DNA of 64,000 bases from Echinarachnius parma (taxonomy: Eukaryota; Echinodermata; Echinoidea; Clypeasteroida; Echinarachniidae), in contig JBAMJV010004303.1 of assembly GCA_037951105.1 (NCBI GenBank), positions 22,501 through 86,500 of the forward strand, in the 5' to 3' direction. A model generated the notes under the pieces. The model was not told the DNA's origin. It saw only the letters and a program-made list of their open reading frames with translations, and ran no database searches. The position numbers and the translations under genes are program-made. Shown piece by piece: positions 55,003-64,000 of this stretch (positions are counted from its first letter, which is position 1; the number at the start of each line of letters is the position of its first letter).

Positions 55003-56082
55003 AGGGATAGTTGAGTATTGGTCAAACTTAACTTTAGTAACCAAAACCTGCACCATTACGGTACAAAATAATAGTTATAACTTCACCATGCTCGAAAAGT
55101 ATACACAATTACAAACGACTAAGTAAAACCCCTGTTATCATTCAAAAAGAGCCGTTACAACTCAAGAGGGCGCGGTCTAAAAAAAATATTGGTTTTAGCC
55201 ATTTTTCATACAAAATTGTGCATTTAATGTTTTGTAAAAAAAATGATTCAATAGAGATATCATCAACAACTTTTTAAAAACCTATTCAGATTTTTTCAAA
55301 GTAGTCTTTAAGCATTTTTAAATTTGTTTCTAAAAAGTCAAAATATCCCCTGGTGAAGATTTTTTGAATAAAAATATGTTAAAGGGGTAGTTTAGTTTTG
55401 GTAAGGCTGAACTTTAGTAGCCAAAACCTGCACAGTAACATTATAAACTAATAGTTATAACTCCACCATGCTCGAAAGGTATACAAAATTACAAACGACC
55501 AAGTAAAACGCCTGTTATCATTCAAAAAGAGCCATTAAAACACAAGAGGGCGCTTTTTTAAAAGGCATTGGTTTCAACCATTTTCAGCCAAAATTATGCA
55601 TGTGATGTTTTGTTGATATAATGATTAAATAGCGAGATCATCAACAACCATTTAAAAAACGCTTTTGAAATTTTTTGAAAAAGTGCAAGCATTTTTTTTA
55701 TTTTTTCAAAAAATCATCTAATTATTTGGGCCCCAAATAATTATAAGATCAGATATATTTATTGATATTTCAGCCGTTTCTGGGTCGATTTTGACCAAAT
55801 GAAGTTTATTCCGCCATTAAAATTGCATGTTCTCTCAAATTCGACACTCAGTTTTTCATTACCTCACAAAAAAAGTGCGATGTGCAGCGCCCTCTCTACC
55901 AAAACTAAACTACCCCTTTAAACTTTATGGATATTTCAGCCGTTTCTGAACCGATTTTGTTCAAATAAAGTTTATTCTTTCATTAAAATTGTATGTTCTT
56001 TCGAATTTGACAGTCAGTTTTTCATTATCTCACAAAAAATTGTTTGTGAAGTGCCCCCCTTTACCAACACTCAACTATCCCT
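55003..56082. mobile_element. TTAA-family MITE (AGGGATAG subfamily) containing a nested relative
   Basis: TTAA at 54999-55002 and 56083-56086; ends 'agggatagttgagtattggt' and 'cactcaactatccct'. The sequence is continuous with other copies if 55383-55917 is removed ('aaatatg' then 'tttatggatatttcagcc'). Confidence 0.85.
55383..55917. mobile_element. Nested TTAA-family MITE (AGGGGTAG subfamily)
   Basis: 535 bp, ends 'aggggtagtttagttttggt' and 'aaaactaaactacccct', exact TTAA duplication (55379-55382, 55918-55921). It is inserted in a member of the AGGGATAG subfamily, so it moved later. Confidence 0.9.
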
Positions 56083-57550
56083 TTAATATTGATATTGTTA
56101 TTATTGTCAGTATTATTTTCATTATTATTATCATTATAATTATGTTTCGATTTATACAGCGCCTATCATGATTGATAATCATCTCAAACCGCTTTACAAT
56201 GATATTATCATTGAAAGTGAAGTAAATCAAATCAAATCAATACAATTCCTGGGGAATTGACGTCTTTATTTCCACAATTCATAAAAAGACACTACATATG
56301 TAAAGATGTACAAGAACAAAAACAGCAATGTACAAGAACAAAAACAGCAATATACACGGAGACTACAGAACATACAGAAAATATAAAACAGGTTTAAGAA
56401 AAACTATGTTTACATTAAGGCAATATGAATGTGGAGGGATCAGAAGAAGTTTTGTAAAAACTTATGGGTATGATCCCTAGGGTATATAGTAATAAAAATC
56501 AAAGTTAAAAAGAAAATCAATTTCGGTAAGTTTTACTTTATGCAATTGTCATGTTTCAAGTCAAACAATGCCAAGTCAAACATAGTTCAAACAAAAATTG
56601 TATACATATTTTTTTTAATGTCAGGAGTTATACATTTTCTAATAAAAGACTTTTTAATTTAATCTTAAAGGAATTCAGTGAAACACTATCTTTCAATTCC
56701 TGTGGGAAATTATTCCATAAAATGGGACCTTTATATGTTATTATTGTATGCGAAAAATGAGTCCGTCCATAAGTAACACGAAGGTGGGATTTGGATCTGG
56801 TGTCATAATTATGCACATCGCTATTCTGAATAAATAATGAGTCGAATAAATTTGGTAACAGTTGTTTATGGAATGAAAACATAAAAATGCCAAGATTATA
56901 TTCATACAATTGATAAATAGGTAAAACCTTCAATTTAATAAAGAGAGACTTAGAATGAGATAAATAAGAAGAGTTTGTAATTATTCTAACAGCTCTTTTT
57001 TTGTAGTTTATGCAAACGATCCAAGAGGTAATTATTGCAACATCCCCAAAGTATAATACAGTAATTTAAATGTGGTAGTATTAAAGCATTATATAATAAC
57101 AATAAAATATGTTCAGGGAGATACTCTTGCAGCTTATTTAAGACTCCAATATTTCTTGAAATTTTACTTATAACATTATTAAGGTGGCTCTTCCATTTAA
57201 TTTCCTCATCCAAAAAAACTCCTAAAAACTTCACAGTGTTCACCTTTTCAATTTTATCACGATCAATAAATAATTCTATATCCATCACATTAGAATTATT
57301 CCCAAAGAGCATAAAATGTGTTTTTAGGGCATTCAAAACTAGTTTGTTTGCTAAAAACCATGTATGAACTTTCACTAGATCAACATTCATTATTACATTT
57401 AATTGATCAAAGTATTATCATATGAAAGGTAGTGTTGAGTATTGGTATTTCCCGAAGTGCCCCCCGATATTTTTTTGTGAGATAATGAAAAACTGACTGT
57501 CAAATTCAAAAGAACATACAATTTTAATGACAGAATAAACTTTATTTGAT
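55574..57550. repeat. 1.98-kb tandem duplication, left copy
   Basis: Nearly identical to 57551-59527 at a constant offset of 1976-1977 bp. It includes part of the nested MITEs, a LINE 3' fragment and the start of a third MITE. Confidence 0.9.
56628..57390 (-). pseudogene. LINE reverse transcriptase C-terminal fragment, left tandem copy
   Basis: Minus strand. It has WFLANKLVLNALKTHFMLFG, then VNTVKFLGVFLDEEIKWKSH, ILPHLNYCIILWGC and LDRLHKLQKK, then a +1 frameshift in a run of seven A (57000 region). It continues as a second frame ending HNYDTRSKSHLRVTYG and GPILWNNFPQELKDS. The palm (YADD) and everything before it is missing. 'gatttgatttgattt'-type repeats form its 3' end (56220-56240). A CR1/Jockey-like LINE, related to but distinct from 40103-40798. 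Confidence 0.85.
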
Positions 57551-59527
57551 CAACCATTTTCAGCCAAAATTATGCATGTGATGTTTTGTTGATATAATGA
57601 TTAAATAGCGAGATCATCAACAACCATTTAAAAAACGCTTTTGAAATTTTTTGAAAAAGTGCAAGCATTTTTTTTATTTTTTCAAAAAATCATCTAATTA
57701 TTTGGGCCCCAAATAATTATAAGATCAGATATATTTATTGATATTTCAGCCGTTTCTGGGTCGATTTTGACCAAATGAAGTTTATTCTGCCATTAAAATT
57801 GCATGTTCTCTCAAATTCGACACTCAGTTTTTCATTACCTCACAAAAAAAGTGCGATGTGCAGCACCCTCTCTACCAAAACTAAACTACCCCTTTAAACT
57901 TTATGGATATTTCAGCCGTTTCTGAACCGATTTTGTTCAAATAAAGTTTATTCTTTCATTAAAATTGTATGTTCTTTCGAATTTGACAGTCAGTTTTTCA
58001 TTATCTCACAAAAAAATTGTTTGTGAAGTGCCCCCCTTTACCAACACTCAACTATCCCTTTAATATTGATATTGTTATTATTGTCAGTATTATTTTCATT
58101 ATTATTATCATTATAATTATGTTTCGATTTATACAGCGCCTATCATGATTGATAATCATCTCAAACCGCTTTACAATGATATTATCATTGAAAGTGAAGT
58201 AAATCAAATCAAATCAATACAATTCCTGGGGAATTGACGTCTTTATTTCCACAATTCATAAAAAGACACTACATATGTAAAGATGTTCAAGAACAAAAAC
58301 AGCAATGTACAAGAACAAAAACAGCAATATACACGGAGACTACAGAACATACAGAAAATATAAAACAGGTTTAAGAAAAACGATGTTTACATTAAGGCAA
58401 TATGAATGTGGAGGGATCAGAAGAAGTTTTATAAAAACTTATGGGTATGATCCCTAGGGTATATAGTAATAAAAATCAAAGTTAAAAAGAAAATCAATTT
58501 CGGTAAGTTTTACTTTATGCAATTGTCATGTTTCAAGTCAAACAATGCCAAGTCAAACACAGTTCAAACAAAAATTGTATACATATTTTTTTTTATGTCA
58601 GGAGTTATACATTTTCTAATAAAAGACTTTTTAATTTAATCTTAAAGGAATTCAGTGAAACACTATCTTTCAATTCCTGTGGGAAATTATTCCATAAAAT
58701 GGGACCTTTATATGTTATTATTGTATGCGAAAAATGAGTCCGTCCATAAGTAACACGAAGGTGGGATTTGGATCTGGTGTCATAATTATGCACATCGCTA
58801 TTCTGAATAAATAATGAGTCGAATAAATTTGACAACAGTTGTTTATGGAATGAAAACATAAAAATGCCAAGATTATATTCATACAATTGATAAATAGGTA
58901 AAACCTTCAATTTAATAAAGAGAGGCTTAGAATGAGATAAATAAGAAGAGTTTGTAATTATTCTAACAGCTCTTTTTTTGTAGTTTATGCAAACGATCCA
59001 AGAGGTAATTATTGCAACATCCCCAAAGTATAATACAGTAATTTAAATGTGGTAGTATTAAAGCATTATATAATAACAATAAAATATGATCAGGGAGATA
59101 CTCTTGCAGCTTATTTAAGACTCCAATATTTCTTGAAATTTTACTTATAACATTATTAACGTGGCTCTTCCATTTAATTTCCTCATCCAAAAAAACTCCT
59201 AAAAACTTCACAGTGTTCACCTTTTCAATTTTATCACGATCAATAAATAATTCTATATCCATCACATTAGAATTATTCCCAAAGAGCATAAAATGTGTTT
59301 TTAGGGCATTCAAAACTAGTTTGTTTGCTAAAAACCATGTATGAACTTTCACTAGTTCAACATTCATTATTACATTTAATTGATCAAAGTATTATCATAT
59401 GAAAGGTAGTGTTGAGTATTGGTATTTCCCGAAGTGCCCCCCGATATTTTTTTGTGAGATAATGAAAAACTGACTGTCAAATTCAAAAGAACATACAATT
59501 TTAATGACAGAATAAACTTTATTTGAT
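57551..59527. repeat. 1.98-kb tandem duplication, right copy
   Basis: Second unit of 55574-57550. At the junction (57546-57556) 'ttgatcaaccatt' fuses 'tttgatcaaaatt' (right end, 59524) to 'ggtttcaaccatt' (left end, 55572), with TCAA as the only shared bases. Confidence 0.9.
58605..59367 (-). pseudogene. LINE reverse transcriptase C-terminal fragment, right tandem copy
   Basis: Same fragment as 56628-57390 with a handful of substitutions (for example Asp/Glu at residue 4 of the first frame, Pro/Ser in QLL(P/S)NLF). It carries the identical frameshift, so the shift is older than the duplication. Confidence 0.85.
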
Positions 59528-59952
59528 CAAAATTGGTTCAGAAACGGCTGAAATATTCATAAATATATTTTTATTCAAAATGTTCTTCACCGGCAATCAC
59601 GGGCGATATTTAGACTTTTTAGACAAATTTCAAAAAATGCTCGTAGACTACTTTGAAAAAAAGCAGAATAGGTTTTTTTTAAAGTCGTTGATGATATCTC
59701 TATTGAATCATTATTTTAACAAACATTAAATGAACAATTTGGTATGAAAAAAGGCTAAAACCAATGATTTTTGTTTAAATAGCGCCCTCTTGAGTTGTAA
59801 CGGCTCTTTTTGAATGATAACAGGGGTTTTACTTAGTCGTTTGTAATTGTGTATAATTTTAGAGCATGGTGAAGTTATAACTATTACTTTGTACCGTAAT
59901 GGTGCCGGTTTTGGTTATTAAAGTTAAGTTTGACCAATACTCAACTATCCCT
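59402..59952. mobile_element. TTAA-family MITE adjoining the LINE fragment
   Basis: 'gtagtgttgagtattggtat' to 'actcaactatccct' followed by TTAA. The left terminus is altered where the LINE fragment abuts. The duplication breakpoint lies inside it. Confidence 0.8.
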
Positions 59953-60218
59953 TTAACATCAAATAAGTCCCTGAATAAACAGATCTCTATCCAAGGTCTA
60001 GTCCACCCCCTTACAACGTAATCGAGGTGAACACCCGCGGCCTTAGATTGAATTCATAAAACTACCAAGGAATAAAACGCAACAAAAAACAACCGTGGGT
60101 GTTATCAATTAATGTGAAAACTTGATTCGACCAACCGTATCACATGCTTACCGTCGTTTTCACGAGTCAGTATTTGCAATCAGTCCTTGTAATTTGACCT
60201 GTTCAATCTTGTTTTCAG
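59953..60218 (+). other. Intron end before the MAM exon of copy 3
   Basis: No repeats recognised. Ends in a good polypyrimidine tract and acceptor (TCTTGTTTTCAG, 60207-60218). Confidence 0.6.
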
Positions 60219-60302
60219 ATTTTTCCTGTGATTTGGGTGTCTTTTTAAGCTCAACGAGTTGTGGAATTACCCAGGAACCGAATGACCAGGGCAATTGGGC
60301 GA
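60219..60302 (+). CDS. First MAM-domain exon of receptor copy 3
   Basis: 28 codons, phase 1 to phase 1, donor A|GTATGT. FSCDLGVFLSSTSCGITQEP and NDQGNWA align with FSNNNCGIQQDSNDGGWW of copy 2 around the two cysteines (C-D-[LF]...C-G-I-x-Q-[ED]). With the signal exon at 52541 it gives SSAVDPDFSCDL at the junction. The following MAM exons are beyond the window or unrecognised within 60303-64000. Confidence 0.7.
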
Positions 60303-60411
60303 GTATGTATATTTTATTCAACGGTGAGAAACATTCCTCATATCGTTCAAGCGTTATATTTAGGAATTGGTTTTATGTGAAAGGATCGGCGTCTCCATGA
60401 TTTGATGACTA

Positions 60412-60477
60412 TGAAATGAAATGAAATGAAATGAAATGAAATTAAATGAAATGAAATGAAATGAAATGAAATGAAAT
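60412..60477. repeat. (AAATG)n microsatellite
   Basis: About 13 units of gaaat with one variant (gaaatta). Confidence 0.95.
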
Positions 60478-61007
60478 TGATTTATTGTCAATAATAATCA
60501 GTTCAATATTTACAATTTACAATAGTTATAGTACCTACAGATTAATGAAACATCTTGAATTAACAATACAGTAAAACGAATTGACAAAAGAGGCTAACAA
60601 AATAGCACAGTGCTAATCGAGGGGGAGGAGGGGGGGGGGGGTAGAGTGGGCACAAGATTATGCAACCGAATGCCACCTACCATGCCTACAGCAGTTATCT
60701 GCAGTACTCTTCAGGATTGGAGGAGGCATGCAGAATAGATAGGTAACTTTCAACAGTGTCTGTCTTTATTAACGAGAATAGTTGTCATTATTATAGGTTT
60801 TTCCGTCCATTTGAACACTTTATAAATTTTTTTTTTTTTTTCCCTTAAATTTCGTCCCGAGAAGCCGAGAATGTGCCTGTCAACTTAATTTTCGTCTATA
60901 TGTCTATTGTCGACCGATTTCACAAAAAATCCATTCAATTTAGTCATTTGTCACACTTTATCGTCAATTACAATACAAATTCGTCGGTCACAGTATGTGC
61001 TGAACAC

Positions 61008-61107
61008 CACGGGCGTCGATCTGTCATTGATACCCATTGATCAGGGGGGGATGATCCATTCATCCATCCCCCCTGATGAATGGGTATTACGTAAGTATCG
61101 ACGCCCA
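61008..61107. mobile_element. 100-bp 'GGCGTCGAT' hairpin with 10-bp target duplication
   Basis: 'gggcgtcgatctgtc' and 'gtatcgacgccc' ends, inner arms 'tacccattgatcaggggggg' / 'cccccctgatgaatgggta'. Direct repeats 'tgctgaacac' at 60998-61007 and 61108-61117 are the target duplication. Confidence 0.85.
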
Positions 61108-61194
61108 TGCTGAACACATAAAAGCGAAAGCAGATTCGAAAATTTGCGTTCATTTCCCTTACAATTCGATTCAAATTCGTCCCATGTATATATT

Positions 61195-61760
61195 ACGCTG
61201 TAATTGAGGGAAAGTGTGAAGAAATAGAACGGCACAAGAACAACTCTAAAGTAGCATTTGCTATTGGGAAAGAAATCACAAAGAAAAGGGCCACTAGATT
61301 GGATGTAATTAGTAACGAAAACGGCCAAACACTGACAGATAGAGTGGACATCAAGAGCAGATGGGTGCAGTTTTATAGCACCAAGCTGTTCGCTGCACAG
61401 GATAATGAGGACGACATGCAGTGGGAGGAAAGCAGTGAAATGGAGCCCCTTCCACTAAGATCATAAGTTGAACTGACAATGAAACAATTGAAGTTTGGAG
61501 GTACAAAGATCACAAACCTGAGATATGCAGATGATACCACTCTTATTTGCAGCAGTAGAGAGGAAAGGCAAGCGAAGAAAGGGACCTTTTATTGAACACT
61601 AAGAAGAGGAAAATAATGGTAGTTGACAGAGACAGTAACAACAATGATTTCACCATAGATGGAAAGAAGATCGAAGTGGTCAATCAGTTTGAATACTTGG
61701 GCTCTATAATCAACAACAAAGGAGAGAGCACCACGGATAAAAGAAGAAGACTAGCAATAC
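61195..61760 (+). pseudogene. LINE polyprotein remnant with YADD, left part
   Basis: Translation of pieces gives KEITKKRATRLDVISNENGQ, RWVQFYSTKLFAAQDNED (region before the palm), a stop, then LRYADDTTLICSSREER with the catalytic YADD (61537-61548), then VVNQFEYLGSIINNKGESTT. Most of the palm between the stop and YADD is deleted. RTE/'endonuclease-reverse transcriptase' style. Broken by the insertion at 61761. Confidence 0.8.
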
Positions 61761-62828
61761 GGGAGTTCGTAGTTACAAACTGCGCATGCGCCAATTTCTG
61801 AGACAAAAATTCACTGTACCAAAAACATCGATATTGCCCGTTGTCCCATAGACCTTCGTGCAATTATTGTCACATTTGAAACGTGTTTTCACGGGAAATT
61901 TGGCTCGAAGTCATAAATGTTTTTTTTCTGAATTAATCATAATAGACATCTCATATGTATACATAAGACTGATTTTTTCAAATTTATTTGTTCTATTTAT
62001 TTTCGGATTTTAACAAAAATGTCAACGTTCGTATCTGGGCTTTTATTTAATTTTTTTTTTTTAGCCTGCTTCAAGTTTGAAAATTAAAATATTTTAGGAT
62101 TAAGGTGAGTTTTTTTTGGTCAGGTCTTTCAAACGTAATGAAACACAAGGAGAATTCACGCACGCACGCGGACATTCTGCATAGAGCTCCTGTACTTTAA
62201 AGGTATGTCTTTAAAGTACAGGCGCTCTATGCAGAGTGTCCGCGTGCGTGCGTGAATTCTCCTTGTGTTTCATTACGTTGCGTGGGTTATAATGGGTAGT
62301 CAGCAAATTCCAACTCGACTCCACCGTAATCTCTCGAGGTAAACTCACGATTTGTGTTGGATCGATCGAAGAGATGTGCTTCGAAATATCTGAACAAAGG
62401 CCTTTTTACGAAATTGCATGCAGCAAACAAATTTCTCACGCTGTAACCTAAGACATCAAACAGCGGCACTTTGAAGTCGGTTGCGGTTAAGCGTGTTACG
62501 TGATATTTTCGCTCGTAAACATCTCTGATGGATCTCCATTCGACTAGTACAAACATTCCGAACGCGACTATTTTTGATGCATTTTTGACTCGGGTATTCG
62601 GAAGTGGGACAGTTTGCGATCGCTACTTATAACTGAGCCAATGGGGATTACGTACCGTGCGTAAAAGTGCGCAAGATGGATCCACGCGTCTAATATACCG
62701 GTCTGAATTCCCTTTAAATGCGTGCGTCACAGGCTGTGCCGTAAACGTACGCGTAAAGCGTCAATTTTGGTACAATCTTCTGAAAACCCGGTTACGTCCG
62801 TTGCTCCATGGGCTAACTACGAAGTCCC
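61761..62828. mobile_element. 1.07-kb DNA element inserted in a LINE remnant
   Basis: 'gggagttcgtagttac' and '..ctaactacgaagtccc' are inverse ends with one mismatch. The LINE frame resumes on the other side (IARSTVQNMSHIWKSRVLS). It contains the long hairpin at 62132-62280. An 89-codon minus-strand frame (62287-62556) is unrecognised. The target duplication could not be fixed. Confidence 0.65.
62132..62280. repeat. Almost perfect hairpin, arms about 70 bp
   Basis: 'aatgaaacacaaggagaatt', 'cacgcacgcacgcggaca', 'ctgcatagagc' and 'cctgtactttaaag' are followed by a loop of about eight bases and then their inverse, with three mismatches in about 70 pairs. Confidence 0.9.
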
Positions 62829-63343
62829 TTATTGCAAGATCGACGGTACAAAATATGTCTCACATCTGGAAGAGCCGAGTCCTTTCACACAGTCTAAACG
62901 TTCGACTTCTCCGTGTAACTGCATTCTCCATTGCTACATATGGATGCGAGTCTTGTGCCATGACAAATACTGACAGAAAAAGAGTTGACGCTTTTGAGAT
63001 GTGGTGCTACAGAAGGCTTTTGCAGGTGTCGTGGAAAGACAAATGTGTGGATCCTGAACAAGATTGGTACAGACTTATCTATCAGAAGGGAAATTATGGA
63101 GAGAAAACTAAAGTACTTTGGGCACATCGTTAGGAGAACTGAAGGAGTTGAAAAACAAATACTGGAAGGAGTAATTGAAGGAAAACGTGGTAGAGGTCGT
63201 CCACCAATATCCTGGACTGATGACGTAAAGAGAGTGTCTGGAGAAGGGATGAAGGGGGCAACGCGGTTGGCGGAATATAGAGTTGCATGGCGTGCTCTCG
63301 TGAAGACCACAGCCGCAGCGCTATACACGTACAGCGCCACCTG
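62829..63343 (+). pseudogene. LINE polyprotein remnant, right (C-terminal) part
   Basis: VTAFSIATYGCESCAMTNTD, then KRVDAFEMWCYRRLLQVSW, a frameshift near 63050-63090, then IMERKLKYFGHIVRRTEG and GKRGRGRPPISWTDDVKR. This is the conserved C-terminus of the LINE seen at 61195-61760. Non-functional. Confidence 0.85.
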
Positions 63344-63415
63344 ATCTTGATGATGAATGTTCTTTTTTGTATTGTCTTTATTCAATTGTTAAATTGTGTC
63401 ATTTCGGGGGTAACA

Positions 63416-63939
63416 TACACGCGTATACCCCGGGGGGGGGGGGGGGGGGGTCTGTCCTCATAGAAAGGGGGGTATCATGCGTGACCAAGGACTTGCCAAA
63501 AGCACCCTAAACGAGTATTTACGAGGTTCAAAAAATACACCCTAAGTAAGTATGATTATCGGTAATTTGATACCTTAAGCAAGTAATCAATTTTTTTGTA
63601 AACCCCTAAGCAAGTATTTTTGATACCCTAAGCAAGTAATCAATTTTGTGTAACCCCCTAAGCAAGTTATAACTATTTTTGATACCCTAAGCAAGTAAGC
63701 TGAGTTTTTGAGACCCTAAACGAGTAATTCATCTTTTTGAGACCCTAAACGAGTAATTTATCAACCTAAAAAAGATACCCTTTTTCCTGATTTTGGGTGA
63801 TTTTGAGACCCTATTGGAGATACTCGAGTATCTCGCCTGATCGTAAAAAACCACCCTAATTACTCGTTTTCTTGGTCACGTATGATACCCCACTTTCAAT
63901 GAGGACAGACCCCCCCCCCCCCCCCCGGGGCGTATGCAC
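63416..63939. mobile_element. Poly-G-ended MITE with a minisatellite core
   Basis: Left 'cgcgtataccccggggg', G-run, 'tctgtcctca', 'ggggtatcatgcgtgacca'; right 'ttggtcacgtatgatacccc', 'tgaggacaga', C-run, 'ggggcgtatgcacacg'. The core has about eight degenerate units around 'taccctaagcaagtaatcaa' / 'agaccctaaacgagtaattc'. 524 bp, non-coding. Confidence 0.85.
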
Positions 63940-63950
63940 ACGTACTCAAA

Positions 63951-63953
63951 CCC

Positions 63954-64000
<47 letters not shown>
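63951..64000. repeat. (CA)n microsatellite at the window edge
   Basis: More than 20 CA units, running off the right end. Confidence 0.95.

Larger units (their letters stand above)
60303..61194 (+). other. Intron of receptor copy 3 with simple repeats and a hairpin
   Basis: Pentanucleotide repeat at 60412-60477, G-run at 60620-60642, 'AATTTCG' repeat region at 60850-61190 split by the hairpin at 61008-61107. Confidence 0.6.

Noticed and set aside
62657-63133. Single 158-codon gene, start possibly THAP-like
   Set aside because: Its first part lies in a transposon insertion and its second part is a LINE C-terminus; the continuous frame is coincidental and the Cys/His pattern of a THAP domain is absent.

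Overview
The window is animal nuclear DNA: AT-rich, sparsely coding, with small exons bounded by GT/AG splice sites, very many short inverted-repeat transposons, long poly-G runs and eroded LINEs. The repeat style (for example a 'GGGCCCCGTTGC' palindrome family) and the gene content suggest a marine invertebrate, perhaps an echinoderm, hemichordate or amphioxus. The sequence alone does not settle the species.

The host genes look like a head-to-tail array, all on the + strand, of one receptor-like family. Copy 1 shows only its last exon (367-1519). Copy 2 can be assembled nearly completely: one of two signal-peptide exons (8330-8393 or 11927-11993), three exons forming a divergent MAM domain (14739-14834, 19491-19733, 27015-27086), two Thr/Ser/Pro stalk exons (27719-27835, 32383-32574), two alternative transmembrane exons (28972-29068, 34052-34151) and one long cytoplasmic exon (35276-36446). 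Copy 3 begins at 52541 (signal peptide), has a first MAM exon at 60219-60302 and runs off the right edge. Exon phases agree throughout: phase 1 from signal peptide to TM, then phase 2 into the tail. The copy 2 model closes in frame at 646 codons plus stop. The tail carries 11-12 YxxL/V/I motifs (YNVL, YNTL, YHHL, YGAL, YSAI), so the protein looks like a surface receptor that recruits SH2-domain partners. No enzymatic domain is visible.

Layout. 1-1519: end of copy 1. 1520-8329: intergenic, paralogous in part to 42.8-45.15 kb and 50.5-52.5 kb. 8330-36446: copy 2, whose introns hold a MULE-like element (8.84-10.78 kb), palindromes, a pogo-like MITE inside a CTA microsatellite, and a lone LINE ORF1 gene (30390-31202). 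36.5-52.5 kb: intergenic, with poly-G repeats, an 887-bp foldback, a LINE fragment within a MITE, and a 5.36-kb PIF/Harbinger transposon (45153-50515) with an intact-looking transposase. 52.5-64 kb: start of copy 3, whose first intron holds paired tRNA-Thr-like sequences, nested TTAA MITEs and a recent 1.98-kb tandem duplication. A decayed LINE split by an insertion and a poly-G MITE close the window.

The splice junctions are inferred from sequence and phase only; no transcript was available. The main novelty candidates are the receptor array itself and its duplicated, frame-exclusive stalk/TM cassettes.
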